DNA of 64,000 bases. Origin: Apostichopus japonicus (taxonomy: Eukaryota; Echinodermata; Holothuroidea; Aspidochirotida; Stichopodidae). The DNA lies in the NCBI RefSeq assembly GCF_037975245.1, contig NC_092570.1, forward strand, positions 12,069,001-12,133,000. Reading direction: 5' to 3'. Each line of letters opens with the position of its first letter. Position 1 is the first letter of the stretch. The translations under genes were made by a program, and so were the position numbers. The notes under the pieces are model-generated. The model searched no databases and was not told the DNA's origin. It was given only the letters and a program-made list of their open reading frames with translations. Shown here in pieces: positions 52,301 through 61,724 of this stretch.

Positions 52301-55300
52301 CTTTTCTTACCCAAGGTGACTTTTAACACCTCCTTGGTACAGTGATGTAGTATACTTATGCTGATCATTGTCATCTTTTCTCACCATCATTTACATTTTC
52401 GTTCTTCTTTTTGTAGAAGTTTATATGAAATTTACAGTGTTATGAGAAGAGCAGCTGATACATGGGAATGCTTCACTGTTGATATGGAAGATCAACTTCA
52501 ACAATGAATTCTTTCCTATAATTTGTCTTGATGTGATTGAATTTGAGGATGTTCACTTTGCTTGAAATCGCTTTACCTCACTCATTCTCATCAAGGGCGT
52601 AGGAAGCTGGGGGCTGGGGGGGGCGCCATGGGGGGTGGAAATATCATTCCGCCCCACCGCTTCGCAAGTCAGAAAACCCCTTTTTCATTTCCAAATGAGA
52701 AAAAAATCTCATTTGGAGCACCAAATTGCATCTAAGGCCAGGTGAAAATGCAAAATTATTTACAAAATGGAGTGGGTGTTCGAAATGTGCTATATTGCAC
52801 CAAATTGCATCTGAGGCCACCTGGAAATGCAGACCCCTCCCCCAGGTCGGCCATCAGTCTTCAGCCCCCCCACTCAAAAGTACCTTCCTACGCCACTGAT
52901 TCTCATCATATAATTTGTAGGGTGACCTGGTCCTAATTTAATGTCCAATCCATCCCAGACCACTGCCCTTTTCATTCTAATAACTGTAGGGTGACCTGGT
53001 CCTTGTTTAATGTCCAATCCATCCCAGACTACTGCCCTTTTCATTCTAATAATTTTAGGGTGACCTGGTCCTTGTTTAATGTCCAATCCATCCCAGACCA
53101 CTGCCCTTTTCATTCTAATAATTTTCGGGTGACCTGGTCCTTGTTTAATGCCCAATCCATCCCAGGATACTGCCCTTTTCATTCTAATAACTGTAGGGTG
53201 ACCTGGTCCTTGTTTAATGTCCAATCCATCCCAGACTACTGCCCTTTTCATTCTAATAATTTTAGGGTGACCTGGTCCTTGTTTAATGCCCAATCCATCC
53301 CAGGATACTGCCCTTTTCATTCTAATAATTTTAGGGTGACCTGGTCCTTGTTTAATGCCCAATCCATCCCAGGATACTGCCCTTTACATTCTAATAATTT
53401 TCGGGTGACCTGGTCCTTGTTTAATGCCCAATCCATCCCAGGATACTGCCCTTTTCATTCTAATAACTGTAGGGTGACCTGGTCCTTGTTTAATGTCCAA
53501 TCCATCCCAGACCACTGCCCTTTTCATTCTAATAATTTTAGGGTGACCTGGTCCTTGTTTAATGCCCAATCCATCCCAGGATACTGCCCTTTTCATTCTA
53601 ATAACTGTAGGGTGACCTGGTCCTTGTTTAATGTCCAATCCATCCCAGACCACTGCCCTTTTCATTCTAATAATTGTAGGGTGACCTGGTCCTAATTTAA
53701 TGTCCAATCCATCCCAGACTACTGCCCTTTTCATTCTAATAACTGTAGGGTGACCTGGTCCTTGTTTAATGTCCAATCCATCCCAGACCACTGCCCTTTT
53801 CATTCTAATAATTTGTAGAGTGACCTGGTCCTTGTTTGATGTCCAGTCCATCCCAGACTACTGCCTTTTTCATTCTAATAGTTGTAACTGGCAAATTTCT
53901 ATCTTCGGATATGCTAGAACTTGTATCTGTTCAAACACAAAATTCTTTTGACATCTTGTACTGTTCTTCTAATAGGTATACTTTTTCAATTTAGGTGGTT
54001 TTATAGGCCGTAATTCTCCCTGTAGTTTATGTACTGCCATATCCATATTCTATATGTGTGTACCTGTTGTATTTTCATTAGTTAGTTGTTTAGTATCTTG
54101 CAAATTCCCTTTTTGGGTTAGGATGCATCTGACCTGGGCAAACAAGTCTCACTTAGAACTCCAGCAAGGCAACACCATAGCCAGAAGTACACAGACCATT
54201 GCAGTTCACTCTAAGGTTGGACAGGATCAAGGGCGATAACAGAGGAAGGAGCTGGTACCTAATTGGTCTAGACAGCACTAGTCTCCATATCTGCAAAGGA
54301 AGGTGGTCTCCACCATGTAGAGGGGTTTGAGTAGCATACATCCTACCTTGCAGGCCCCCTGTTATTGTAGCAGGGCTGCTCAGTGCATAAATTATGAGGA
54401 GGCAGGCTAGTGAATCAGAAAAATACTTTTCCCAAAGCTTACTTTGTTTTGGTTTTTAAAGATAAAATGATAAAATTACCTGTCTACTGTTATACTGCCA
54501 TCTTGTCAAGGATGTAATGTAGCTTCTGACATCCCTTGACCAGACTGGACTTGTGACCATCTTCAGAGGAGAGTCCTTACGAGAACACATCAATCAAGAC
54601 AATGATAGAAAGAAGGTTCTCATACCACTAATCATACCATGTACTGTAGTACATGCCACCCAGACATGGTCATGATACCAGCTTGTCTTAAGAAGTCTGA
54701 ATTTTACACCATTGTGCAGTTTCATATTTCATGTTAATGGATAGTAGTATGGTCCACAGGTACTAGTTGGTATATTCATAATGTATTTTATCTTGCTCAA
54801 TAGAAATGTGTCTAATATGCTATTGCAAGTTACACATTGTAGATCATTGGACATCACATGTACATTTATTTGGTATTGGTTCGGGTTCATGTACTCATAC
54901 TTACTCTAGCTTGTTCACAATTGATCACACTTGCAATGAAATTTGTAAGCTTGGGAACATTTTGGAGTGGTTGACCCTGGCATTTGGGCCCCAACTAAAG
55001 TGTGAGACATCTTTGCTACCTACTTATGCCACCCTGTTACTACCTTCATTGGAAAAATGGTTGTACCCTTTAATGTTGATAATTATGTGCATTGTGTTAC
55101 TTTTCAGGTATTCAGCAATTACTTGCAAAGCTGCCAAGGCTGGACCATCAGCTTCTTCATCTGTTATTCAAACCAGCCCTGTCCCAAATGGACAAGTCAG
55201 TCACCATAATGAATCTAAAAAAGACAAATCCCCTCCTAAAGTTGGATCATCTTCCAATGACAAACGGAAGAAGCCAGGACTGGCTGCATTCATGACTAAA

Positions 55301-58300
55301 TCAAAAACAGAAGCAAAATCAAAGGTCAAATCAGAAGTAAATGAGATTCCAAAAGAGACAACAGCCAAAAAGGTAACAAACAGTTGTGATATATTACTAC
55401 TTGTTGTTAGAAAAGAAATGATACAATGTGGGGCAAAACTGTCTTCAAATGATATTTCCATTTAATATAAGAACATGCTTAATTTATGTATAAAACTAAG
55501 CATCAAATAATGACACTGAAATGGTTGGTAGGTTTGGTGCAAAGAACGTTTCAGGTTTTATATACCATCAAATTATCCCTAGTGTGTATACTTTAATAAT
55601 AACGGAAAGAATTGAATAAAATGAAGCTCTTCATTTCTTTTATCCATCGCATTATGAATGAAGACGAACAAAGAACCCAAGAAGGGGTCCCTGATGCATG
55701 CATTCCACTCAAGTCAAAAGATTGCAAAACCATCTGCAGATCAGGAGAAAAACAAGGAGAAAAACAATGATTTATCTAAATCAAGCAAAGAGAGCATAGA
55801 TGAAGCCAAGTCAGCAAAGAATGAGCAAACAAAGTCAGTGAAGACAACAGAAAGAAAAACAAGTTCATCAGAAGGAGAGGAGGAGACCAGCCAACCTATG
55901 AAAGTCACCCCTGTTAAAAAACAAACAACAAAAACAACTGAAAAGAAGGAAAAACAAACTGTAGAATCTAAGAAGGCAAAAAAAAGGGGCATAACAAAGA
56001 TTGAACCAGGTAAGTATGGACAGTTGGAGCAGTTTGCATTCATGGTCACTTTGTTGTGAATATCTTATTGAATTTTATGGAAAAATCTTCTGGAAATGAA
56101 AAGTAAATACTCATGAGATTTGAAAGAAAACACTTTGCAATGGCCGGAGAGCAGTCAATTCCGTACAAAATTTAAGCAGCTGTGTTTGCCCTGGAATGTA
56201 TCGTTACCCAGCATGCAAAGACTGATTGTGCTATTAGGAGGTTAAGAAATTGCTGACTGATAGGAAAGCTGGAAGTATAGTAGGTAGCAATACATTCTCT
56301 ATTGAAATACAACTGCTCTACGGGTAGTTGTTCACCCTACCACTGTGAAGTAGTAAAGATTTCTTACAATTATTACTATGGTGATAACTGTTTCATTTGT
56401 GTATCAAGTAAACAATGGCATGTACACTTTCCTTGAATTGCTGTGGGACACTGAGAGATTTTCTTTTTTCCTTCCATGTTTTCTTCTTAAAATTGCTTGA
56501 GGATTATCCCATTTACACTTTTAGACTATGTTAGATAAAATCCAAGCAAAACATCTGTAATAGTAAAACCCAAATTTAATTTTTAATTGGTAAATACATA
56601 AGGAAAAGGAAGGAGGTGTTAACATGGACATGCATGGAATCATACGGATGCTGTTTAAAGGTACCAGTGAGTTAGGCTTATGCAATAGTAGTGTCCCACT
56701 GAAGCACCAAACTTGTTTTATTGTTTTAAACTTTTATTGAAATCAAGATTCTATCAAGGAGAATGGAAGTAAAAGGAGGCGAGTGATTCGAATGGAAGAG
56801 AGCAGCAGCAGCGAGGATGAGGAGAGTGATGTTGATATGTTGGAACAAGATGAAGAAGAAATGGGTAAGTAATCATCTCAGAATTTACTTTCATCCTAAT
56901 GCTTCAAAGTATGTGGTTTATATTAAAGCATTGTAAAAGTTTTACCCAGATATATGTTAACCCACTCTGAATATATCAGGAAACTTGGCTATTCATTGCA
57001 CGTTTAATTTCTCATACCATAACTCTGTAAATGTGAAGCTTCAATGCTAAATCACTGAGGGCAAACTTTTCAAGTGCTTGTCTATAAAATAATAACGGTC
57101 TGAGATTGTCACAGTTGGCTACACTTTCACATTTGCTTGCAATAATATACTCAAAAACTACTCCATAGTCTTTTTTTAACCCATTTCCTGAGGTAGAAGT
57201 CAATGGGAGAATAGTCCAGAACATGCAGTGATTTAGGAAAAAGGAGAATGCCTACTAGAATATTAGGTGGTAGTTTCAGGACAGTTTCTCTTTACAGAGA
57301 AACTTGCTAGTTTGTACCTCAGATAATGCAACAAAAGAGATAATGTATCATTAAGTTTGTTGCAATCTGTGTTATAAATTAACTTCTTAATTATATGCTG
57401 TTAGGTGGACAAAGATGTTTGTTTTACAATATTGATTGTTGGACTTCATCCCCTGAAACTGGAAGAAATTGCATTGTGTTGCAGACTTGCAGTATACCTT
57501 CCAGGAAGATTGGTTTTGGTTAATGAATGCATTTCTATATAGTTGCAATGCACTAATGCTATTGAATGTAAGACTTTGTGAACACAGTTTACGTACAAGT
57601 ACAGTGAAAGGGCCTCAAGTTTCAGTTCTGATGGGAACTTTGTGGTTTGTTGGGTTTAGTTTTCTCACTAAGTTTATAAGTCTCTCTTATCATATATACA
57701 TTCATGTCTTGGATCATTCTCAATTGGTGTCTGATTTGCTTTCCTCTCTCGACACCAAACTGACATTGTGCTATGCTGCCATGTTCTTCTCAGAGAAGCA
57801 TGTTCTCATCTGGTTGTGTCAATTGAATTTTCCTTGGCAGATGATACACCGATTCCCCCTACCCCAGAACCAAGAAGTACACAGGGAGAGCGTAACCAAT
57901 CTTCCCAATCGCAAGAGACTTGTGGGAACAAGAGAAAGAAAGTCTGGAGGAAGAAAAGATACGTTGATAATGAAGGATGCATGGGTAAGTATAATCCAAA
58001 CTTAACATAGACATAAACTGAACAACATCATCGTCATCTTCATGATGATGATAATCATCGTCGTCGTCGTAATCGTCCTCGTAATCGTCGTCATCATCAT
58101 CATCGTCATCATATTTTGTGATAGAAAAGCTAATGTTATAAAATTGGGTGAAATATCAGTGTTTGAGCAAACATTGTGTAAGATCAAGCCACTCAAGATT
58201 GGATGTTATTCATTGATGCTCATTTCATTCCTTGCTGAAGGCAAATGCCCTTGTGTGATTATCTTTGTGAGATGCCTTAGCTTGTTAAATCTATTTCTAT

Positions 58301-58924
58301 GAAAGTACACAGTGGTTCAACTTAATGACATTTTAAACATGATGCTGCAGAACAGGCTGTTAATCTGTAGAAAGAGATGATTCCATGCTAACATTTTACA
58401 ACCAAGCATACCTGATCAGTCAGAATGGCTTATTTAGTCACCTTTCATTAAGGTTTAACATCTGAATGTGTTAAAGGGCTGGTATGGTGTAAATTACCCT
58501 CATACATTGTGGAACCATAATGATAAATGATTATTTCTGTGGAGTCATGTCAGATGAATATGTAATGTACTATGTCTACATTTTGCAAAGCACTTTGATA
58601 TCTACACACCATTTGCTTATCATAAAATTGTGACTGTCGTAGAGTTCATGATTATAACTGGATCTTTTGTTCGATGCCTCATATTTGTGTCTCTATTTTC
58701 CAGTGACAGAGAAAGTTTTTGAGTATGAATCCGGTGAAGGCAGCGAGACTGAAGAGCAAGCACAACCATCAAAAGAGGAAAATTCTCCATCTGGAGATAA
58801 AAAGGAAACTTCATTGAATAGTACTTCATCATCACCTTCCACTGACAAAGGCTCTAAGAAAGGCTCTCCCCCAAGTAGTGGCAGGAAGCAAACAGCTCTC
58901 ACAAGCTTTTTCAAGAAGATGTAA
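40339..58924 (+). CDS. POLD3: DNA polymerase delta subunit 3 (p66), nine coding exons
   Basis: Joining nine exons with GT-AG borders and matching phases gives a 495-residue protein (human POLD3 is 466). Residues 1-140 form the family's N-terminal domain that binds POLD2 (MAGDMILDNIEEF; YKWLS.TLSLHVNQAK; VAIVKEEDLE; HIYSIQKSTLKD). The middle is Lys/Ser/Glu-rich and disordered, with hydrophobic patches GLAAF (189-193) and SLMHAF (229-234). An acidic Ser stretch (ESSSSEDEE) and a conserved YVDNEGCMVTEKV block (about 415-427) follow. The C-terminus QTALTSFF (485-492) is a canonical PCNA-binding PIP box. The subunit ties polymerase delta to PCNA in leading- and lagging-strand synthesis and also serves polymerase zeta. 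An in-frame ATG at 40288 exists, but homology starts at 40339. Confidence 0.93.
40815..41075 (+). mobile_element. tRNA-derived SINE-like element in POLD3 intron 1
   Basis: The A box TTAGCTCAGTGG (40825-40836) and B box GGTTCGAAG (40874-40882) of a polymerase III promoter lie about 49 bp apart, as in tRNA. An anticodon-like loop CTTCCAA sits between them. The T-arm 3' strand and acceptor stem do not pair, so this is not a working tRNA. A non-tRNA body follows (GACTGACTTCGGTCAGCTTG, CTGCTTACAGGAGGATCTAA). The right end and target duplication are not clear. Confidence 0.6.
41346..43627. mobile_element. hAT-like non-autonomous element (2.28 kb) in POLD3 intron 1
   Basis: GTGTTAAG at 41338-41345 and 43628-43635 is a perfect 8-bp duplication. 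The ends CAGGCCTGTAAAAA and, on the other strand, CAGGGCTGTAAAAA form a 14-bp inverted repeat with one mismatch. The size allows for a decayed transposase, but no frame over about 80 codons is convincing, and none shows a hAT domain I recognise. It contains two tandem hairpins at 41652-41715. The insertion accounts for almost half of the 4.9 kb intron. Confidence 0.8.
41652..41715. repeat. Two adjacent hairpins inside the 2.28 kb hAT-like element
   Basis: CGCGAACAC (41652-41660) pairs with GTGTTCGCG (41679-41687), with an inner CCGA/TCGG step. Directly after it, CAGTACCTGGGAA, TT and TTCCCAGGTACTG (41688-41715) form a perfect 13-bp-arm palindrome. Subterminal hairpins like these are common in non-autonomous DNA elements. 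Confidence 0.8.
43715..44036. repeat. 161-bp tandem duplication, apparently identical copies
   Basis: 43715-43875 and 43876-44036 read the same as far as I can compare. Both start GTACACATGGGGAACGTACG and end GGAAGCATTAAAA. Such identity means a very young duplication or an assembly artefact. It lies in POLD3 intron 1, right after the hAT-like element. Confidence 0.9.
45311..45366 (+). CDS. POLD3: POLD3 coding exon 2 (residues 21-38)
   Basis: Acceptor TTTGCTGCAG|GTTTCT; VSYKWLSRTLSLHVNQAK; donor AGAG|GTAAAG, phase 2. The YKWLS...HVNQAK signature is highly conserved in POLD3. The exon is only 56 bp, so its frame would be missed by a simple open-frame scan. Confidence 0.9.
45752..46113. repeat. 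Minisatellite, 41-bp unit, about 8-9 copies (POLD3 intron 2)
   Basis: The unit contains GGCTTCATATAGGAATGTA then TTAGTTCTCTGTCTCATTT, with TAACATTTAGC variants at both ends of the array and one copy carrying an 11-bp partial duplication (ATAGCTTCATA near 45870). It begins about 390 bp after exon 2. Confidence 0.85.
46114..46420. other. Pyrimidine-rich tract followed by a GAAGAAGATCC-type repeat end
   Basis: A CT-rich stretch (46110-46320) leads into GCCTTTGAAGAAGATCCTGC, TAGGATCGTAACGTCAGGCC. GATCC-TGCTA-GGATC is a perfect short stem, and GCCT/AGGC can pair outside it. This resembles a motif repeated in many invertebrate genomes at retroelement ends. I cannot assign a family from this copy alone. 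Confidence 0.35.
46468..46613 (+). CDS. POLD3: POLD3 coding exon 3 (residues 39-88)
   Basis: Acceptor TTGCTTACAG|CAAGTT; KLAEFAENWREKK, then ITLTFFISG and NKVAIVKEEDLE; donor GAAA|GTGAGT, phase 1. It corresponds to the beta-rich part of the N-terminal domain. Confidence 0.9.
47000..51825. repeat. Giant minisatellite, 21-bp unit, about 230 copies (POLD3 intron 3)
   Basis: The unit core is AGAGGGTTAGATTATCATG (19 of 21 bases), with variants such as TAATCATTAT, GGATTAG, GGATAG and ATCAAGATAG. Because 21 is a multiple of three and one minus-strand frame has no stops, four long minus-strand frames of 771, 439, 208 and 175 codons appear, made only of seven-residue NLTLYHD repeats. They have no start context, domain or composition of a protein and lie inside a POLD3 intron. 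Interior segments are duplicated: the unusual ATCATCAGAGGGTGAG occurs near 47672 and 48970 with the same downstream variant order, a ~1.3 kb block. Confidence 0.95.
51970..52102 (+). CDS. POLD3: POLD3 coding exon 4 (residues 89-132)
   Basis: Acceptor CCTTGTCTAAG|ATGTGA; VKKSLKKTLCEHIYSIQKST, then LKDTAALYQTDFDI; donor AACAA|GTAAGT, phase 2. The IYSIQK and LYQTD words match vertebrate VYSIQK and LFNTD. Confidence 0.92.
52417..52507 (+). CDS. Possible alternative terminal exon of POLD3 (short isoform)
   Basis: An excellent acceptor (TTCGTTCTTCTTTTTGTAG) sits 314 bp after exon 4. Joined to the phase-2 exon 4 donor, it gives K then SLYEIYSVMRRAADTWECFT and VDMEDQLQQ, then TGA at 52505-52507: a 161-residue product with the POLD2-binding domain but no linker or PIP box. 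The peptide is not repeat-derived. No donor or AATAAA is obvious near it. It could also be a decayed exon or belong to a nested transcript. Confidence 0.4.
52592..52898 (-). mobile_element. hAT-type MITE (307 bp) in POLD3 intron 4
   Basis: ATTCTCAT at 52584-52591 and 52899-52906 is a perfect 8-bp duplication. The ends are CAAGGGCGTAGGAAG and, on the other strand, CAGTGGCGTAGGAAG. Both ends and the segment around AACCCCTTTTTCATTTCC match the 20001-21242 element in reverse, with about 930 bp missing from the middle. It is an internally deleted member of that family. Confidence 0.88.
52915..53885. repeat. Minisatellite, 69-bp unit, about 14 copies (POLD3 intron 4)
   Basis: The unit contains GGGTGACCTGGTCCTTGTTT, then AATCCATCCCAG and CTGCCCTTTTCATTCTAATA. 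Two unit types alternate (AATGTCCAATCC...AGACCACTG and AATGCCCAATCC...AGGATACTG). Since 69 is a multiple of three, artificial frames open on both strands (up to 234 codons). It starts 16 bp after the MITE, within a few bases of its target duplication. Confidence 0.93.
53890..55107. other. Remainder of POLD3 intron 4
   Basis: I recognise no element with certainty. A 219-codon frame that starts at 54806 runs through intron into exon 5 and is explained by that exon. The stretch at 54120-54400 is richer in G+C and may be old retroelement debris, but shows no diagnostic end. Confidence 0.35.
55108..55372 (+). CDS. POLD3: POLD3 coding exon 5 (residues 132-220)
   Basis: Acceptor ACTTTTCAG|GTATTC; YSAITCKAA (vertebrate FSAIQCAA), then a polar linker and KKPGLAAFMTKSK; donor AAAAAG|GTAACA, phase 0. 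Confidence 0.9.
55664..56009 (+). CDS. POLD3: POLD3 coding exon 6 (residues 221-336)
   Basis: The acceptor ATGAATGAAG|ACG is chosen because phase 0 from exon 5 fits only here. The product starts TNKEPKKGSLMHAFHSS and then is Lys/Ser/Glu-rich. Donor CCAG|GTAAGT, phase 1. The upstream ATG at 55658 in the same frame is intronic in this model. Confidence 0.85.
56748..56864 (+). CDS. POLD3: POLD3 coding exon 7 (residues 336-375)
   Basis: Acceptor GAAATCAAG|ATTCTA; SIKENGSKRRRVIRMEE, then SSSSEDEESDVDM; donor ATGG|GTAAGT, phase 1. The basic patch followed by an acidic Ser tract matches the KKRRRIKLPESDSSEDE region of vertebrates. The SSEDEE context suits casein kinase 2 phosphorylation (inference). 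Confidence 0.87.
57841..57984 (+). CDS. POLD3: POLD3 coding exon 8 (residues 375-423)
   Basis: Acceptor TTCCTTGGCAG|ATGATA; DTPIPPTPEPRS, then CGNKRKKVWRKKRYVDNEGC; donor ATGG|GTAAGT, phase 1. The KRYVDNEGC block is the best conserved part of the C-terminal half. Confidence 0.9.
58021..58112. repeat. Imperfect trinucleotide tract (CAT/CGT) in POLD3 intron 8
   Basis: Runs of ATCATCGTC, GATGATGATAATCATC and GTCGTCGTCGTAATCG, then ATCATCATCATCGTC. Short frames over it are low-complexity. Confidence 0.85.
58704..58924 (+). CDS. POLD3: POLD3 terminal coding exon 9 (residues 423-495 and stop)
   Basis: Acceptor CTATTTTCCAG|TGACAG; VTEKVFEYESGEGSETEEQ, a Ser/Pro/Lys linker, then RKQTALTSFFKKM and TAA at 58922-58924. 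QTALTSFF fits the PIP-box consensus Q-x-x-h-x-x-F-F at the extreme C-terminus, as in other POLD3 proteins. No AATAAA lies in the next 700 bp. The first candidates are at about 59640, inside the hAT element, and 60782, so the 3' UTR end is not resolved. Confidence 0.92.
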
Positions 58925-59028
58925 AGCCCTGTGAAAGCAACTCTGTTTAATACAAATACCTATCTTACTCCAAAAATGACCAACCAGTCTAAAAAATTAT
59001 CAAGTGACTCAAATGTTATTTATTGTAG

Positions 59029-59110
59029 TCTAGGACAACATATGAACAATGTCTTTGTAAAATTAACTACAAGGATGGACAAGAATACCAGTTTGAGGTG
59101 AATGAAGTTG
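59029..59110 (+). CDS. Orphan exon-like segment just after POLD3
   Basis: TTATTTATTGTAG|TCTAGG to GTTG|GTAAGC encloses 27 codons plus one base, open in one frame: SRTTYEQCLCKINYKDGQEY then QFEVNEV. It lies 105 bp after the POLD3 stop. It does not fit the phase of POLD3 exon 8, which would give an immediate TAG. It may be an exon of another gene or isoform, or a remnant. No partner exon was found in the rest of the window, and I do not recognise the peptide. Confidence 0.3.
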
Positions 59111-59220
59111 GTAAGCTATTGAATTAATGATTCATTCATGTTGTGGCTGTTACGATTGTAAAGTAAGTTTGTACCAAAAAAATATATATATATAAGTCAT
59201 ATGTTGGTACTAGCAGAGCA

Positions 59221-60178
59221 CAGTGGCGGACTGGCCACACAGATATTTGGGCAATGCTCGGTGGGCCGGTGGCTCGATTGGACTGTGGGCTGGGGCCCTG
59301 GTAAAAATTACAGCCCATTTTCACAGTAGTTAATAGAATACAGACGGGCTGTATATGTAAAATTATATTTTTAACTGTAGGAATCAGCTCATGAATTCAC
59401 CATGTTAGTTAGTCTGTTAGTTCGTAACAAAAGATCGTGCGATTGGCACCCGTCCGTGCTAATATTTTTACGACAAGATATACGGTGACCAATGCATTCT
59501 GACATATACATAGCATTGGCAGAGAATGCAGATTTTATTAATCTGCACCTCATACTCCAGAAAACGAATTAAAAAAAGGTAAAATCTTATTAGATTATTT
59601 GGATATCACTCAGTAGCTAAATCCTGAGAGATTATGTATGAATAAAAATGACCCACATACAGTAGGGTGTTTGTACAATGACACAAGAACATCTTGAGGG
59701 GTACATGTTGATGTCTGTGGAATAGAGGATCTTGGCCAAACTTGAAACTAATAATATCATTGATGGTGTGGACGCCAGAAGCAGCGAACTGCGTAGGCTC
59801 CTACTCTCGTAGACATGACATGTGCTCGTGTTATTGAACATATGTTTTAGTGGATTTTTATTTAGGTTTTTTTCAAGCGAGTTGTCACAAAATGCTTGAA
59901 AAACTAAATTAAATCCAGTCTAAAACATATATATTTTTGTTTATTTTTTTTTTTCAGTTTAATCAAGTGTTGCTTCTGGCAAATTATTTTGGGTCTTTTT
60001 GAAAGGATTATTGTAACCTACAAAATTGAGAAATATAGAACCATTTTGCATCTAGGCATTTTAACTTCAAAAAATCTCAATGGGGAGGGGAACAATTAGA
60101 CCCCTTCCCCAATAATGAATAATGGGCTGGTCTTGGTGAAAAATGCCCGGGCCGGTTTTAAGACCCAGTCCGCCCCTG
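59221..60178. mobile_element. hAT-type non-autonomous element (~0.96 kb) downstream of POLD3
   Basis: The ends CAGTGGCGGACTGGCC and, on the other strand, CAGGGGCGGACTGGGT are inverted repeats typical of hAT. The flanking 8-mers GCAGAGCA and ACAGAGAG match only at CAGAG, so the duplication is decayed or the ends are a base off. No transposase is visible. This is a different terminal family from the other three hAT types in the window. Confidence 0.7.
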
Positions 60179-61715
60179 ACAGAGAGGATAAAGGATACCC
60201 CTTCACATGCCCTTTTCCCTTCTCCATCTCGAAGTGTCATTTGGTCCTACTATGTGCATTATCTAAAGTCCTTGTTACCTGCTTTCGTGATTAGATTTGC
60301 CCAGATAAGCAAGGGGATAGAGGACACACCCACATTCATTCTCCTCTTTACCCCTCCCCATCACCAAGTAAATGTCCTTTTTCATTGCACAAAGTCTTGC
60401 CTTGTGCCCTTGTTTTTGTCTTTGGTTAGCCAATGATATATTACAGTTCACTAGCATATCTTAAGTTCAGTACAAGTAGAGGTCTCATTGCATTTTTGTT
60501 ATATTTGATAAGAATTCAATGGTTTTGGCATTCTTGTACAGTTTTAACATTTGTACCCCTTCCTCAGTGTTGTGTGCCTCTCCCATCTTATATTCTATAA
60601 CAGAATATTTTGTACCATAGATCTGGTTTGAATTTAGCAATTAAGGTAGGCAAGTGCACTACCTTCATTTCACAGAAGTTATCATTTATGTGTATTACAA
60701 ACATTGATTTGCTTGGTTGGAGAAAGTATTTCAAGGTATTTCAGAGGTTCAGTCTCAGTTTTCAAGTCAGACATCTGTGTTAATAAAAATACTATTGGTG
60801 TGGCCACAAGGCAGATTTTTAATTTCTTGCCTGTCAGTTATAAATAAGCAGTTTTGAAGAGTGAGAATTAAATATGTTTGTTCACTCTCTAGTTTCATTG
60901 AACTACAGAACCATGGTACACACACAAAATCTAACTAAGAAGAAGTCTGGTATAACTCATGGGATTGCAGTTTGACTGTATTATGACCATATATTCTCAG
61001 CTAGATCTTTTATGACAGAAACTAAATGTGTATAAATATCTGTTAATGTGAAATAGGCAAGACAAAATATTGTAAGCACCAACAGCTCCTTGAATTAATT
61101 CATTATTGTCTTTAGCATTCCTGATTTACAGGAGGTTAATGGTGTTTGAAATACAGGGATGTAATGTTTTAATGCTTCGTACTTCTCATTCTGTTCAGTT
61201 CAACCTAGTGATTTAAATATACTGCCCTCTACTATTCCCAACTTTGCATCACAATTTGTTGTTGTCAAGGTTACTATTATGGTTTTTGTTAATTTCTATA
61301 ATCTTTTGAAACTTTATTGGAGGTATTTTTTTCCCTCACACTTGGGTTTTCTTTGGATTTCAACATTTTTGCCTCTAATGGATGTAAAATGTGTAGAATG
61401 CTCCTTTTGAAGTTTTAGCAATATTCCATCCAAATTTTAGCCTGTTGAAAATTGTATATCCTCCATGTTATTCCTAAGATTGCAAAGAATGATGTAGTTT
61501 AGTGATGACAAATGAGTGGCAATTGAGTAACATGAATGACCATTACTTTATCCTTTTATAGTGGGAACAGTTTATTATTACTTCAGCTCATCTGTTCATG
61601 CCAAGTTATAAATGTTTCACAATGAGATTCAATGATATTCTCACCATGAACCAAGGGCTGTTATGTCCAGTAACTAGTAAAATAAGGGCATGAGTGTGTG
61701 TGAGACACCTTGTTG
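60179..61715. other. Intergenic sequence downstream of POLD3
   Basis: AT-rich with no supported gene. An AATAAA at about 60782 could end a long POLD3 3' UTR, but nothing else in the sequence supports that. Confidence 0.35.
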
Positions 61716-61724
61716 TACACACGA

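Noticed and set aside
52874-53851. Open frames of 155-234 codons on both strands
   Set aside because: They result from a 69-bp repeat, a multiple of three. Both strands being open at once is a repeat artefact.
54806-55465. 219-codon plus-strand frame
   Set aside because: Only its second part is coding (POLD3 exon 5). The first part is intron before the acceptor at 55107, and the tail lies beyond the donor at 55372.
57469-58005. 178-codon plus-strand frame with hydrophobic segments
   Set aside because: It runs through intron 7 and reads exon 8 in the wrong frame. The right frame gives the conserved KRYVDNEGC block and fits the splice phases.
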